Source: Nannochloropsis oceanica | Lineage: Eukaryota; Sar; Eustigmatophyceae; Eustigmatales; Monodopsidaceae | Reading direction: 5' to 3' | DNA length: 64,000 nucleotides | Assembly: GCA_004519485.1 (NCBI GenBank) | Contig: CP038106.1 | Location: 124,001-188,000, forward strand | Shown: piece after piece, positions 1-14,321 of the stretch | Numbering within the stretch: the first letter of the stretch is position 1 | Layout of the letters: every line of letters starts with the position of its first letter | The notes under the pieces: model-generated | The model's input: only the letters and a program-made list of their open reading frames with translations | What the model was told of the DNA's origin: nothing | Databases searched by the model: none | Program-made: the position numbers and the translations under genes

Positions 1-368
1 TGGCACAGGACGTTCTCTCGGGGGCGGTAAATGCTGTGTGTGAGAGAGTTGAAGGGGAGTCCGACGGGAGCGAAGGTAAAGAGGCAGCGGAGCCTATTTT
101 GGTGGTTGTTAATTCTGTGGCGACAACGGCCACGGCGGTAGCAGCACCGGCAATGGCAGACGTAGCCATGACGAGCAGCTGTGCGTTGGAAGCGGAGAAG
201 GTGGAGATGGAGGAGATCGTGTCTGAAGTAGCCGCGGCGGGAGATGGTGTACCTGCTGCAGCTGCAGCACCCTTGACCCTCGCGCTTCCTGGTCCTTTGC
301 CATCTCCCGGTGGTTCAGCAGAGCTGCTGCTGCTGCAGCAAGAAGGGCGAACCCCCGTGGCTCCCGCG

Positions 369-412
<44 letters not shown>

Positions 413-3400
413 TACTGCTGCTGCTTCCATCGCTTTTGGGGCTATGGATGACAAAGCAGACCAATTCGTAGACATATTGCCGGCAAATATGGAGGCAGAG
501 TCATCAAGCATGACCGCACCTGTTAGGGAGGAGAAGCAGCAGAAGCAGCAGCAGCAACAACAACAACAACAACAACAAGAGGGAGATGACGCGATGGAGG
601 TCGCCACTCCCACCACTGCCGCCGTCACGGGGAATGCCTCCGAGGAAAGAGAGATATCCACAACAGCAGCACCCACACCATCACCCTTGACCCCACCCCC
701 CTCCTCCTCTACCTCCTCCTCCACCATCACCCCTACGGCCCTTGAGGTCCTCTACTCCCAGCTGCAAGCGGCGCACACCCAGACAGCCACCGCTCAAGCC
801 CACTGTCTCCAATTAGGAGAGCTCGGCCGGAAACAAGTGGCAGCCTTGCGGGCCATGGTCCTGGGGGAGGTCAAGGATGAGGCACAGACCGTCTTTGCCA
901 AGTGCCAGGCGGACGTCGGACAGCTTGCGAAGACGCTCGCTGGGTTGGTGGAGAAAGAGAGGACCCGCGCAGCTTATCTCGCGGTGGCTCTGGGTCAGGA
1001 AGCGATGAGGCGACGACAGCTGTTTAATGCCTTGCAGGAAATGAGGGGGAACATACGAGTGCTTTGTCGCGTGCGACCTTCGACCCCTTTCTCCGTCCCG
1101 CCCTCCCCCTCGTCGAAGGGGAGGGAGATGGGCGTTTCGGTGGTATCGTCCACAGAGGTAAGAAGCACGCGCCCCCCTCCCGTCTCTCTTTCTTGTCTTG
1201 TCTGTCCAGGGATGCCTTGCTACCTGCATGTTCAAAGACCTCATTCCCTCTGCCCACTCTCCCTCCTTCCACCATCAGGTCAGCATCCGCACGGACCGCA
1301 TGGGACCGTCCGCCACCGCCAAAGTCTTTGAGCTGGACGCGGTGCTGGGGCCTGAGAGCGACCAAGCCGCCGTCTGGGCAGAGGTACAGCCGCTGGTTAC
1401 GAGCGCAATGGATGGCTATCAGGCTTGTATTCTCGCCTTCGGTCAAACGGGCAGGTGGGTTGGTCTTGGTGGGAAGGGAGGGAGGGTGGCAGGGGAAGAA
1501 AGAGGCTTTAGTGGTGGAGACAGCGACGGCTCAAACATGTGGGAAGAGATACCCGCACCCTAATCCTCTTTCTCTACCCCTTTCCCTTCCTCATTTCCTT
1601 CTGCCCCTTCCTATACTATTCTTTCCTTCATCTCTCTCAGTGGTAAAACGTTCACGATGGAGGGGATAGGGGGTGGGAAGGTAGTGCCTGCAGCTGCAGC
1701 TGCTGCTGCTGATGGTGCCGAGAAGGGGGAGGGGACAGAGGAAGAGGCGATGGAGAATGGGAGAGAAGGCGATGATGCCCCTCCCTCCTCGTCCGACGAC
1801 CTTCCTTTAACGGCTGGTGTGAACCCTCGGGCTCTCGCGGAGCTCTTTCGCCTGAAGGAAGAGAAGGAGGAGAGGGGCCTAGCCGCCGTCAACGTGTCAG
1901 TCTCTATGGTCGAAATTTACAACGAGAACGTCCGTGACCTCCTCGCCTCCCCTCCCTCCCTCCCTCTCCTTCCGCCGGGTGTGGACAAGACCAAAGACAA
2001 GGGCTATCAGGCCGCTCTTGCCGCTCGGAGACGATGGCAGCCTCCCTCCCTTGAAATCAAGCATCAGCAGCCCGCGCTGCCTCCCGCAGCGCCCATGGCG
2101 AAAGGTAGTAGCAGTAGCAGCAGTGTTGGAAGTAGCAGCAGCAACAGTGGGTGTGGCAGTAAGAGTACTAGCAGCGGGAGTCAGAAGAAGGGGGCCAGCA
2201 GCAGCAGCAGCTGTGTGGGTAGCAGCAAGAGCAGCAAGAGCAACAAGAGCAGCTGCAGCAATAAGAACAGCAACAGCAGCAGCACTACTGTCACCATAAG
2301 TTCCAGTGGAGTAGCAGGGGGAGCAGTGTACCTCCCAGGCGCCGTCTCCCTTCCTGTGGACCGCGCAGAGGACGTGACCAAGATCATGCGCATGGGCCAG
2401 CGGCACCGCACAGTCGCCGCCACAAAGGCCAACCAAGCCTCGTCCCGCTCCCATTCTTTGCTGCTAGTCTCGGTCCACACGAAAGATGCAGCTACCGGCA
2501 TCATCACCACGGGCCGGCTCATCTTGGTAGACCTAGCAGGGAGCGAGCGCTTGGGCAAAGTAAGTTGTCAGATAGACACCCCATTACGCCCTCCCCCCCC
2601 CCCCCCCCTTTCCCCTTCCCCTTCTCCGGACCATCCACACTCGACACGAACGCTCTCTCACTCCCGCACCCCCCGCACCCCCCTCCCTTTCCCACCTTTA
2701 CTCACCTCTTCTGGTCAGACGGGTGCCGAAGGCGTTGCTTTGAAAGAGGCTCAAAACATCAATAAGAGCCTCTCAGCCTTGGGAGACGTCATCCAGGCCT
2801 TGCGTGCTCGACAGGAAGGAGGGAAGAGAAGCGGGGGTGGGGTTGGGAAGGAGGAAGGGAAGCAGGAGCTGCATCACCACATTCCCTTCCGGAATTCGAA
2901 GTTGACTTATTTGTTGCAGGACGCGTTGGGGTCTGAGAACAAATGTTGCATGGTAGTGTGTGTCTCGCCCGAGGCGGAGGATAGCGGGGAGTCTCTTTGT
3001 TCTCTCACCTTTGCGCAGCGTGTGCACGGCGTGGTGCTGGGGGCGGCAAAGGCACACGGGGGCAAGCACGACACGCGCGCGCACAAAGAGGCGGTGATGC
3101 GGGCCAAGCAGGAAGTAAAGGAGGTCGAGGCAGGGAGGGAGGAAGCCTTGAGGAGGGTAGGGGAGGTAGAGCGTGAGCTGGCAGAGGCTCGGGATGCACA
3201 TGAGGCAGCCGTGCGGGAGGGAGAAAGACTGACTGCTGCCTTGATGGCAGCGGAGGAGGGGAGGAAGGGGCAAGAGGAAATGTGGGGGGAGGAAAGGGGA
3301 AGGTATGAACGCGCATTGGAGGAGGCGCAGCGGCAATGGCAGGCGGCGAGGCACGCTGCGAATCGGTTGAAGGAAGAGCATCATTTGGAGCTCGAGCAGC

Positions 3401-4785
3401 AGAAAATGCACGTGGAGGAGCTAATCATTGAGAAAGAGAAGCTACAAGCCCATCTAGCGGCGATGACAGCAGCGTCTCAACCTCCTCAACGGTTGATGCT
3501 CACCAATACCACCCCTCGACGTGTGCCATTAAGCAAGGAGAAGCGAGAAGCTGCGGCAGCTGTGGCAGTCGTCGCAGGAGTAGTTAGTGGCGGGGAGGAA
3601 GGGCCGTCGACTGCAGCGACTCCCGTGCCTCCTGCGGATGTGCCAGCGGTACCTGTATCAACAGCAACAAACAGCGGGATCAACAACTGTAGCTCTAGCA
3701 GCACCTCAGCCACCACGGGCAGCAGTAGTAACAAAAGCAGCATCAGTAGCTGTAGTGGTGCAGCTGCGGCATCCACAAGCAGTACCAACACCCTGAAGCG
3801 GGCCCTAGAGGCTGCAGAGCGAGAAGGGTGCTACATGCCCCCCAAAGCCCAGCCTGCCACTCCCTCTGTGCCCTCCTTCCTCAATTCCACCTCCACCTCC
3901 ACCTCCACCACCTCATCCACCTCTGCTTCCTCGACCACAGCTTCCCTGTCTGCTTCTGCTCCTGCAGCAGAGGCAGCAATCGAAGTCCAGCCGACCAAGC
4001 GACCTAAGAAGGTCACTTTCATGATTCCCTCTCGCTCCCCCTGCGCGCCTATCCAAGAGGAGGCGCCCTTGCCAGACTCACCCTACGAGCAATACGAGGA
4101 GGGGGATAAGGGGAAGAAAAGGATGGAAGAGGGGGAGGTCTGGGAGGAGGGAGACGAGAACCACCCACATCATCCCCACTACCGCACGACGCCGTACAAG
4201 AAGAAGCAGCGACAGGGCTCTTTTGCGCCGCCCTCTTATACCCACAGGAACGCCGCTTCCCTCCCGACGACGACGACCACTACAACAGCACCAGCGACCA
4301 ATTTTGCCTCGTCCTCGTCCAAACTGACGACGGGAGCGACCACAACAGTGGCCCGTCCTCTGACGACGAACAACAACGGTAGCAACAGCAGCGGCAGCAG
4401 CAACTACGGCATGAGCAGCAGCGGGGGTGGTGGAGGGGGTCTGGCCTCGCTAGGGATGCCTGCGCGCGTGATGCAGCCCTCCTCTTCTTCCTCCTCTTCG
4501 TATATCACCTCCGCAGGCTCCTTGTCCTCCGCTTCGCTGCGGAAGGCCGCTGCGCGTGTCCCTGCTCCCATGTCAAGTAAGGCTGCGCCAGCAGGAGCGA
4601 GTGGTGGTGGTAGTGGTAGCAGTATTGTGGGGTGTGGGGCTGAGAGGCTGAAGGAGCGCGTGCTCTGGAGTAGCAGCGGCACCGACTCTCCCACATTGCT
4701 TTCTGGCGCTACTGATGGAAGCAAGGGAGTGAGTGAGAAGGGAAATGGTGCCGCCGGAGGGGGTGGAGGAGGGAGATTGCGATAA
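1..4785 (+). CDS. Kinesin-14-like motor protein, 5' end outside window
   Basis: Microtubule motor. The frame is open to the left edge, so the start lies outside. Exons 1-1157, 1279-1454, 1641-2559 and 2719-4785 join in phase, giving about 1,438 visible residues. A low-complexity N-terminal part (poly-Ala near base 370, poly-Gln near 550) and a helical neck lead into MRGNIRVLCRVRP, the typical kinesin-14 neck/motor junction. The P-loop GQTGSGKT is built across the 1454/1641 splice. Switch I (NQASSRSH), switch II (DLAGSERLGK) and the helix NKSLSALGDVI follow. The motor carries two long insertions, Ser/Asn/Gly-rich around 2100-2290 and charged near 2810-2870. After the motor come about 130 residues of heptad-like coiled coil, then a long Ser/Thr/Gly-rich tail. 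Intron 2560-2718 is a multiple of three without a stop, so its retention would not break the frame. The internal motor position is odd for kinesin-14, whose motor is usually C-terminal. Confidence 0.9.
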
Positions 4786-5224
4786 GAGACTGCTCGTCAA
4801 CAAGGAAAAGTTACCAATTTTAAGATTCGTCGCGATGGTATTGCGGACCAAAAGTAGTAATTGATGATAAATGAAAAATCGGTCCATGTCGCTTATCTTC
4901 AACTGTACAAAGCCTTAGCTTGGATATTTTCCCCATCGGCCTTCCCTGATACCTTGGCTACATGAATGACAGTTGATAATTGATTAAACACGCGGTATGC
5001 GCGCAGACGCCAATACATGAGAAGCCTGTAAAACGCATTTATCTCATATTTTTTATCATAGAAAGCATAGTTACTTCTCTCACGTTTATATTCTAAATGT
5101 CTCTTCTTTCTTCTGTGGTGGTGATTATTATAAACATTCCACCAGGGAACATTTTGGCGGATCACTATCTACATCGGCTTTTATTAATTTTATTCGGCAA
5201 CATGTCAGTAGTTCTGAGAAAGGC
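4786..5224. other. Convergent 3' intergenic spacer
   Basis: An AT-rich stretch between the kinesin stop and the PrimPol stop. It probably holds both 3' untranslated regions. An 88-codon frame on the minus strand has no recognisable content. I see nothing else. Confidence 0.5.
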
Positions 5225-7951
<2,727 letters not shown>

Positions 7952-8243
7952 GTGAACGTGCACCCGCAGACCCCCGTAACCCCGCAACTCCTGCTCGGCT
8001 TTGAGGCTTCCGGGAGGGGGGGAGGGAGGGAGGGAGGGAGGGAGGGTTGATCAGAATGGATGAAAGGGGAAGCAAGAAGATAAGAACCAGGAATGCAGAC
8101 ATGCCATGGCTGCTCCGCTGGCTTTGCTTGACATAAACCTGACAGAAAGTTCGGCTGCCTATGCGTGGTATGCGAGAACCAGACTTCGGCCGCGGGGAAG
8201 GAGAGGCAGTGGACGTTAGGAATTCACAGCGAAGTCAAACTAT
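7952..8243. other. Upstream region of PrimPol
   Basis: It holds a GGGA tetranucleotide run (8016-8046) that on the gene strand is the TCCC run seen in introns here. The region may therefore contain an intron and a first exon of PrimPol, but I could not fix a donor. Confidence 0.35.
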
Positions 8244-8315
8244 TTATAACAAACCCCATCGTGCATCGAGCTGTACATACATGGACGCCACGCCCACGGA
8301 CAGCATAGGGGTCTC

Positions 8316-8348
<33 letters not shown>

Positions 8349-8925
8349 ACAGTCATTCACCTGTGTCCGCCTCATTAGGTGGTTTGTGTCCTCCGCCTCT
8401 TGACACAGAATGAGCGAAGGGGCGACCGCAGCCTGGAGGGGGTGAAAAGACGCCATCACCAAGCCCACCTGCTCCTCCAAGCTTCGGCCAGTGCCATTTC
8501 CCAGGTCATCCTTGTTGCCAGGGATGAGGCTGTACACATGTATGTGAATGTTTATGTGATGAGAGGCAGCAAGCTCGCCGTCCTCCACTTTCCCCACGTT
8601 CTCCATCGGCAAACTCTCAGCAAAATATGCCAACACCGCCTCTACTGGATCACGCCATCGGGAGAACGAGATTGTTATCCCTTAGCCTGCGCAGCTTATC
8701 CCCTTCTTACCTCTAATGCACCGTCTTCCCCACTTCAAAACCGACTCCGCCCCTCCTCGCCATACACGCAAACGCACCTGAAATGACACCTGGGCCGCGG
8801 CAGTGGCAATGCAGCAGGCCTCCCCACGCTCGTCGCCGACATGGCGACGAGGCCCTGTCTTGTGGGATGTATGTGTGGCGTATATAGCTACCGGCTTGAG
8901 TAAAGAGTTGGGCGGGGAAAAACGT
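8244..8925 (-). CDS. Possible two-exon hypothetical protein
   Basis: I do not recognise this. A frame from about 8650 down to 8244 (AVLAYFAESLPMEN, then HINIHIHVYSLIPGN) has mixed composition and a Ser tract coded by CAG-type repeats (8321-8350). It can be joined in phase to an upstream segment ending at a GTGCGT donor near 8780, through an acceptor at the TAG before AGGCGGTG near 8660; that would give a start near 8925. An alternative donor GTAAGA near 8712 also fits. No domain, signal peptide or membrane segment is visible. It may be a real small gene or chance open sequence. Confidence 0.3.
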
Positions 8926-9425
8926 CATGCATCGTTACTTTGCTCTCGGGCGTTATACCTACCACTACAGCACGATGGCAACGTGAAATGCCAAAACACA
9001 CAGAAATACAGAACAGGGAGGAAAACCAGGAGTAGGAGTAGGAGTAGTAGTGGGAGTAGGAGTAGGAGTAGGAGTTGGGGCCAAGGATGAGGAAGAAGAG
9101 GGAGAAGAGGAGGAAGAAGCGGGACGGAAGCGATGGTAATCATATATTATGTTAAGGAAGGGGGAGGAAGGGAGAGCAGGTGGAAAGTAGGAAGGGAATT
9201 CAACATCTAGAGAGGGCAGGAATAACATTAACGATGCGGACATCAACGTGTGAGAGTAACATACACAAAGAAACTGGTTTTTACAAAGAGGTAGGGACGT
9301 ACACGAAGAACAAACGTAAAGCAGCCAGCGTATCATGGTGTGCGCGTGAATACCATCTTTTGTTCTGTAGCCCCCTACATGTGGAGTTTATGGATGTCAT
9401 TCTTTGGCCTTCTCCTCCTTCCCTT

Positions 9426-9463
<38 letters not shown>

Positions 9464-10010
9464 CTCTGCTCCTTCTCGATACCCTTCTTTTCCTTTTCCT
9501 CCTCCGCCAATTCTCAACCCGTCCGATTGAACCGAGTCCTGCCACAGCATGCACACCGTGAACAATACATGTCATCCCTCTCTTCGGTACACTCGTTACA
9601 TATACATTCATCCTGAGGTAAAGAGTAGTTACTCGCATAATTATTCATGGCTGATGCCATGCCCAGCAAACCTGAGAGCAATTCTTCCCCGCTCTCTCTT
9701 CTCTTCTACTCACTCTCGCTTCTTCAAATCTTTTTCTTTTTCGAGGGCCCCCTTTCTCTTCTTTTTCAGTTTCTTTTTCGTTTTCATATCCGTGTTCTGT
9801 CCCAGTCACACATGTCCATCGTGCTTCTGTCTACATGCACACATACAACAAACATTGGCAATTCACCTTTCTGCGCGATCTTTCCCCTCTTATATACACA
9901 CAATGCATGCCCGATCCCTCCACTCCCGACGCGTCTCCCCCCAAAGGCATATATACAGGCCGCCGTCCCCCTCCCCTCCCTACTTCCCTCGTCCCTCCCC
10001 TTCCTCCCTC
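8926..10010. other. Intergenic region with hexamer repeats
   Basis: No convincing gene. It holds a GGAGTA-type hexamer array (about 9029-9076) and a CTCCTG-type array (about 9428-9470), then C/T-rich sequence leading to the stop of the next minus-strand gene. Long frames here are by-products of the repeats. Confidence 0.5.
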
Positions 10011-11907
10011 TCACTCAAAATAGGGTCGCACCCTAAAGTCAGCGCCCATGACCTTGGCCAAGGCCCGGACAGCTTCAACATCCACGTCAGGTCGGTCCAC
10101 TGCCGTTATTTGCGTCTTAACACCCGCTTCCACACACTCTTTAACAAACGACAACACCTCCCCCAAGGCCTCGCCCTCCATCCCGCCCTCCATCCCGCCC
10201 TCCTTCCCTCCCTCGGTCCCGCTCTCGTCGGCGAAGGAGGAGGTGAGGTAAGGGCGGATAGCTTCAGCCTCGGCGCGCATGGTCAGGTCCGGGTGCATTA
10301 AGGTGTCGTACTGGGCCGCGTCTGCGGTGTTCACGGCCACTGAGGGAGGGAGGGAGGGAGGGAGTGAGGGAGGGAGGGAGGGGGGGTACGGACGTGAGGC
10401 ATTTTCTCACAAACAAGGGCCGCCCCAACAGAAACAACCACCAAAGCAAGGCTCTACCTCTCGAGTGATCCACTACCCCGTTCTTCCCCCCTTCCTCCCC
10501 TCCCTCCCTCCCTCCCTCCTTACCCGTCACGCTCTCAAACGCCTCGGCCAGCTCCGAGACTATCTTCCGCTGTTGTGCCACGTTCCCCAAGCCGTTCGTG
10601 TTCAATCTCAAGCGCAGCCCACCCCCTCCTCCCCCTCTTGCTCCTTCTCTTCCTCCCCCTCCCCCTCGCGCCCGATTGCCCTTCCGAAGACCCTGTGCAA
10701 CCGCCAGCACCGTCGCCCATCGGAGGGTCGGTTCCCCCCAGCCGGCAAAGCAGACCTCGGTCCATTCCCTGTTGAGGAGGGAGTGAGAGGCCGCCAAGGC
10801 GCCGGAGACGGAGCAGAGGAGCTCCTCCTCACTTGGTTCGAAGGAGGGAGGGAGGGGGCGAAAGTCCTCGAGTGAAAAGCCAGGCCCGCGGGTGGCGTGG
10901 AGGGGGATGGTCTGTGAGGAAGGGAGGGTGGGGAAGGGGTCACAGGGTTGGAGCGACCGAAAGGTGATGGCAAGGTCATGTTTGACAGGCACAGATCAAC
11001 GTGGTGAAGGAGGGGGGGGGGGGGGAGAAGTGGAGATGGGAGGGAGAGGAAGGAGATGGGTGGAAGAAGCAAAGGCACGTACATTACAACGGTTGGTCAG
11101 GGCAACGTAAAGCGAGTCCTTGATCCAGTACGTGATGGCAGGGCTGTCATGGGGTGAGCAGTCAGCGGACGTCGGGGACTGAGATGAGATCGACTCCCAC
11201 ATGCTACTGAAGGCGCTGCGCTTGTTCTGGTGGCTAGGGAACGAGGAGGCGGCGGGGGAGGAGGAAGAAGACGAGGAGGAAGACGAGGAGGGGGAGGAGG
11301 AGGAGGAGGAGGAGGAGGAGGAGGAGGAGGAGGAGGAGAAGAAGGAGGCGGAGATGAAGCAGTGCCTGCGATCGTAGCTGTGCATGTGAAGGTAAGAGGA
11401 CAAGAATGGAGAATGCCGGAATCACGTTAATGGCGTCTTGGCGGGTCGCAGCGGATAAGAGGCATGGCAGGGAATTGTGGCAGGGGGGCGGGGGCAGTCT
11501 GGCCGCTTTTGGCTCAATTCTTATTTCTTGGTCCATGACTCTTTGATGGCTTGCTCTTTCGCCCACGAACTTAAGAAGTGCCATTTTTTTGGAATAGTAT
11601 CCAGAGGTACTCGTGCAATTCACTTTGTCGTAGCTCGTCAACCAGTTCTACGCGACTTACTCAGGCTATCCCCCCTCTTTACTTTGAGGGACGGCACCTT
11701 TTGCCACGGGCATCTAAATATGCAAGCCTTTACCCATGACTGCCACACGTACCTATTGCGATCGCTGCTGCTACTAGCACTGCTGCTGCTGCTGCTGCTC
11801 GTGCGAGAGCCCCCACCAAAGGAGCTGCTGCTGCGCAGGAAGACAGGCGTAAGGTGGGAAACGAAAAGGCGTTTGGTGCTGACGGTGGTCGAGATAGCAC
11901 AGGCCAT
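10011..11907 (-). CDS. TatD-associated radical-SAM-fold protein, cysteine motif degenerate
   Basis: Four exons (11753-11907, 11083-11377, 10524-10911, 10011-10339) join in phase to 388 residues. The N-terminus MACAISTTVSTKRLFVSHL plus a Ser-rich stretch looks like an organelle presequence (inference). The core begins ITYWIKDSLYVALTNRCN and continues, across an intron, TIPLHATRGPGF. FAGWGEPTLRW (the GGEP-type SAM motif) and RLNTNG follow, and the protein ends DADFRVRPYF-like. This matches the radical SAM proteins found next to or fused with TatD nucleases. The CxxxCxxC iron-sulfur motif expected after LTNRC is absent: only one of the three Cys is present, and the intron 10912-11082 encodes no replacement. 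The protein may be a radical-SAM relative without the cluster. Substrate unknown. Poly-Ser is coded at about 11270-11340. Confidence 0.75.
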
Positions 11908-12543
11908 GAGCGGTATGCCTAAAACTATGACCTGTGAGCTGCGGATAAGGTAAGGGAGCGAGCGTTGGTCATGTTGGCCCTGCGCAAGGTACAGAACAGA
12001 ACAGCTAAAGTCAACGACGCTAAAAAAGTGCAACGAGCACCTCGGCAACACGGACACCTGTCCTGCTGCTTCTTGGTCTACATGGAACAGCTGGAATGAA
12101 AGTTCTCTCCTCAATGTAATCGAAAGCCAATTGCATACACTACACCTATCCGGACATACAGCAAGGGTCTCATTTGCTGATAAGAGGCGGCTGTTGCTGG
12201 ACTGTGCTTAGCTTGTTAGATGGGTCATACGCGCACGCCGGGCGGCGATATTTCTCACAGGGATACCGTGCCTGCCTTTGCATCTGCCTTGGGCCTCTGC
12301 GTCCGCGTCTCGCTCCTTACCAAGCGTGACAGCACACTAGGAGTGTGGCGTGCATTCCAAGGCATGGATGGCTGTAATCATTACCTTGAGCCGACGCCAC
12401 AATATATTCACTTTGTTGAACATTCATTCAACCCCACGCGTCCGTCCCACCACCCCGATCCGGTAACCTAAGCAACACTGACTTTTCAACCCCTCTCTTT
12501 CCATTTCTTAGGCCCGGCATATCTTATAAATCTAGTAATAGAG
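11908..12543. promoter_or_regulatory. Divergent intergenic region
   Basis: About 640 bp between the head of the radical-SAM-like gene (-) and the head of the 12544 gene (+), so probably promoters for both. No clear TATA box or conserved element recognised. Confidence 0.4.
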
Positions 12544-13533
12544 ATGAGTATGTCGACGGCTTCTCCCATCGTCGAGTACGACATGGGGGACAACGACGGG
12601 GGCGACGACGACAGGGGCGACAGCCTCTTGCTTGAAAGAGCCGTGGACACTCTCACAGCACTTGAGTCCAGGGAGCAGGAGAGAAAGGTAAAGGTGGAGG
12701 AGGAACACGAGAAAGAGGAGGAGGGAGGGCACGAGGAAAATTTTGAAGATGAGGAGGAGGAGGAGGAGGGATCATGTTGCGAAGAGGAGCTGGGGACGAC
12801 GCCCCGGGCGCCTGCGGCCATAGTGTCGTTTGGACCGTCACTGGCTAATTATGGGAAGCAGAGGAGTATGTTCTGGTTTGAGGATGCCTACTCTACGTCG
12901 CCATCGGCGGTGGGATTGACACCACAGGAAGAAGAGGAGCGACGGCGGCGGAGGGAGCAGGGGCTAGGGGGAGGGTTGGACGATGAGTTGCCATCGTGGA
13001 GGGTGAAAAAGGGAGGGAGTGGACGAGGGTGTGTGCTACCGCTGACGATTGCGGTGGCCCGGATGAAGGCCATGCTTGCAAGATCAAAACGACGGCGAGG
13101 GAGGGAAGGACAGGGAGGGAAGGATGGGGAGGGAAAGATGGAGGACGAAGCGGCCAGTGAAGGGAATACGCATGCGGATCGCGCGGATAATAACGGAAGC
13201 GGCAGCAGCAGCAGCATTGCCAGCAGCAACGGCTATGGAAGAAGGGGAAAACGAGGCGGGGTATCACAAAAGAATAGCAATGGCACGCTGTCGACTATGG
13301 GTGCGGGGGAGGAAGGTGACTGGGTGGGCGAGGATGGGATTGAGGAAGGGGCGGTTGGGGAGGAGGAAGGAGTCGGGGCAGGGAGGTGGTATCGTTATTT
13401 TTGGGTGCCGCATTCCCTGGAGGGGGAGGAGGAAGTGAAGGGAGACGAGGAAGGCGAGGAGGAGGAGGAAGGGGTGGGGGAGGGGAGAGGAAAGCTGCCT
13501 GGAAGCAGATTCCGGCGGCAGCTTTCGGTGTAA
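12544..13533 (+). CDS. Acidic low-complexity protein of unknown function
   Basis: A single open frame of 329 residues starting MSMSTASPIVEYDMGDN. I do not recognise it. It is strongly acidic (Glu runs near residues 50-80 and 295-320) with a basic patch around 180 (MLARSKRRRGR). Less biased islands are FGPSLANYGKQRSMFWFEDAY and RWYRYFWVPHSLEG. There is no signal peptide or membrane segment. Retained aromatic islands and the absence of stops favour a real gene, but purine-rich DNA makes such frames easy to keep open. Confidence 0.55.
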   Translation: MSMSTASPIVEYDMGDNDGGDDDRGDSLLLERAVDTLTALESREQERKVKVEEEHEKEEEGGHEENFEDEEEEEEGSCCEEELGTTPRAPAAIVSFGPSLANYGKQRSMFWFEDAYSTSPSAVGLTPQEEEERRRRREQGLGGGLDDELPSWRVKKGGSGRGCVLPLTIAVARMKAMLARSKRRRGREGQGGKDGEGKMEDEAASEGNTHADRADNNGSGSSSSIASSNGYGRRGKRGGVSQKNSNGTLSTMGAGEEGDWVGEDGIEEGAVGEEEGVGAGRWYRYFWVPHSLEGEEEVKGDEEGEEEEEGVGEGRGKLPGSRFRRQLSV

Positions 13534-14321
13534 AGCTTCGAAGATGTGAAGAGAGGAGGGAGGGAGGGAGGAAGGGAGAGTACTTGTTCGAAAATTGACA
13601 TGACAGACATAGTTTATCCCTTGCGTGTATGTGTGTACATGCGGATATAGTAGCCAAGTTCGGGAAGGGGGAGGAGGTGAGAGGAGGGGAGGGTAGAGGA
13701 TAAGGGTGAAGTAGAGAGGGTGTAGGAATCAGAGGCGTACTGCACGTCCAAGGAGAGACATTCATTCGAACCGCATAAGAGGATCGAGTGTCAAAACGAA
13801 TGAAGTGGTGGTGGTGGAGGAGGCGGTGGAGAAGGAGGCGGAAAGGGGGAGGAGGAGGAGGAGAAGGGACAAGGACACAGCTGTCTGTGTGCGTGTGTGC
13901 GCATTTCTCTTGTAGCTTCCTCTTTCATGTAGGGCTGGGAGGAGGGAGAAGGGGAGGGGAAGGGGGAGGGAAAGGAAAAGGGGGAGGGTACAGGAAATGA
14001 TGGCATCGACGGGAGGAGAGGAAGGGGAGAGACAACACAGCCTGATCGGGGGCTGAGGTGTGAAGGAGGGAGGGAAGGAGGGAAAGAGGGAGGATAAATG
14101 GAAGAGAAAAGAAGAGGAAATGATTAGCAAAATTGTAAACAAGAAAAGAAGAATACGAGACACCCAATTTCTCAACAGCAGGGGCCATATCAAGGCATCG
14201 AATATCTCCTTTTTGCTTCCTCGTCATTCCCTTCCCTTGCACCCGAGCCTCATCCTTCCTAGTCCCGGTCGTCCTCTTTCCCTCCCTCCCTCCTCACTCG
14301 TTGCACTATTGCCTTTGCCTT
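13534..14321. other. Convergent spacer, purine-rich
   Basis: The 3' sides of two convergent genes. Dominated by GGA/GAG and GGGA runs on the plus strand and C/T-rich sequence from about 14210. No gene seen. Confidence 0.5.

Noticed and set aside
4899-5165. 88-codon minus-strand frame between kinesin and PrimPol
   Set aside because: AT-rich spacer, no start context, no conserved motif; likely 3' untranslated sequence.
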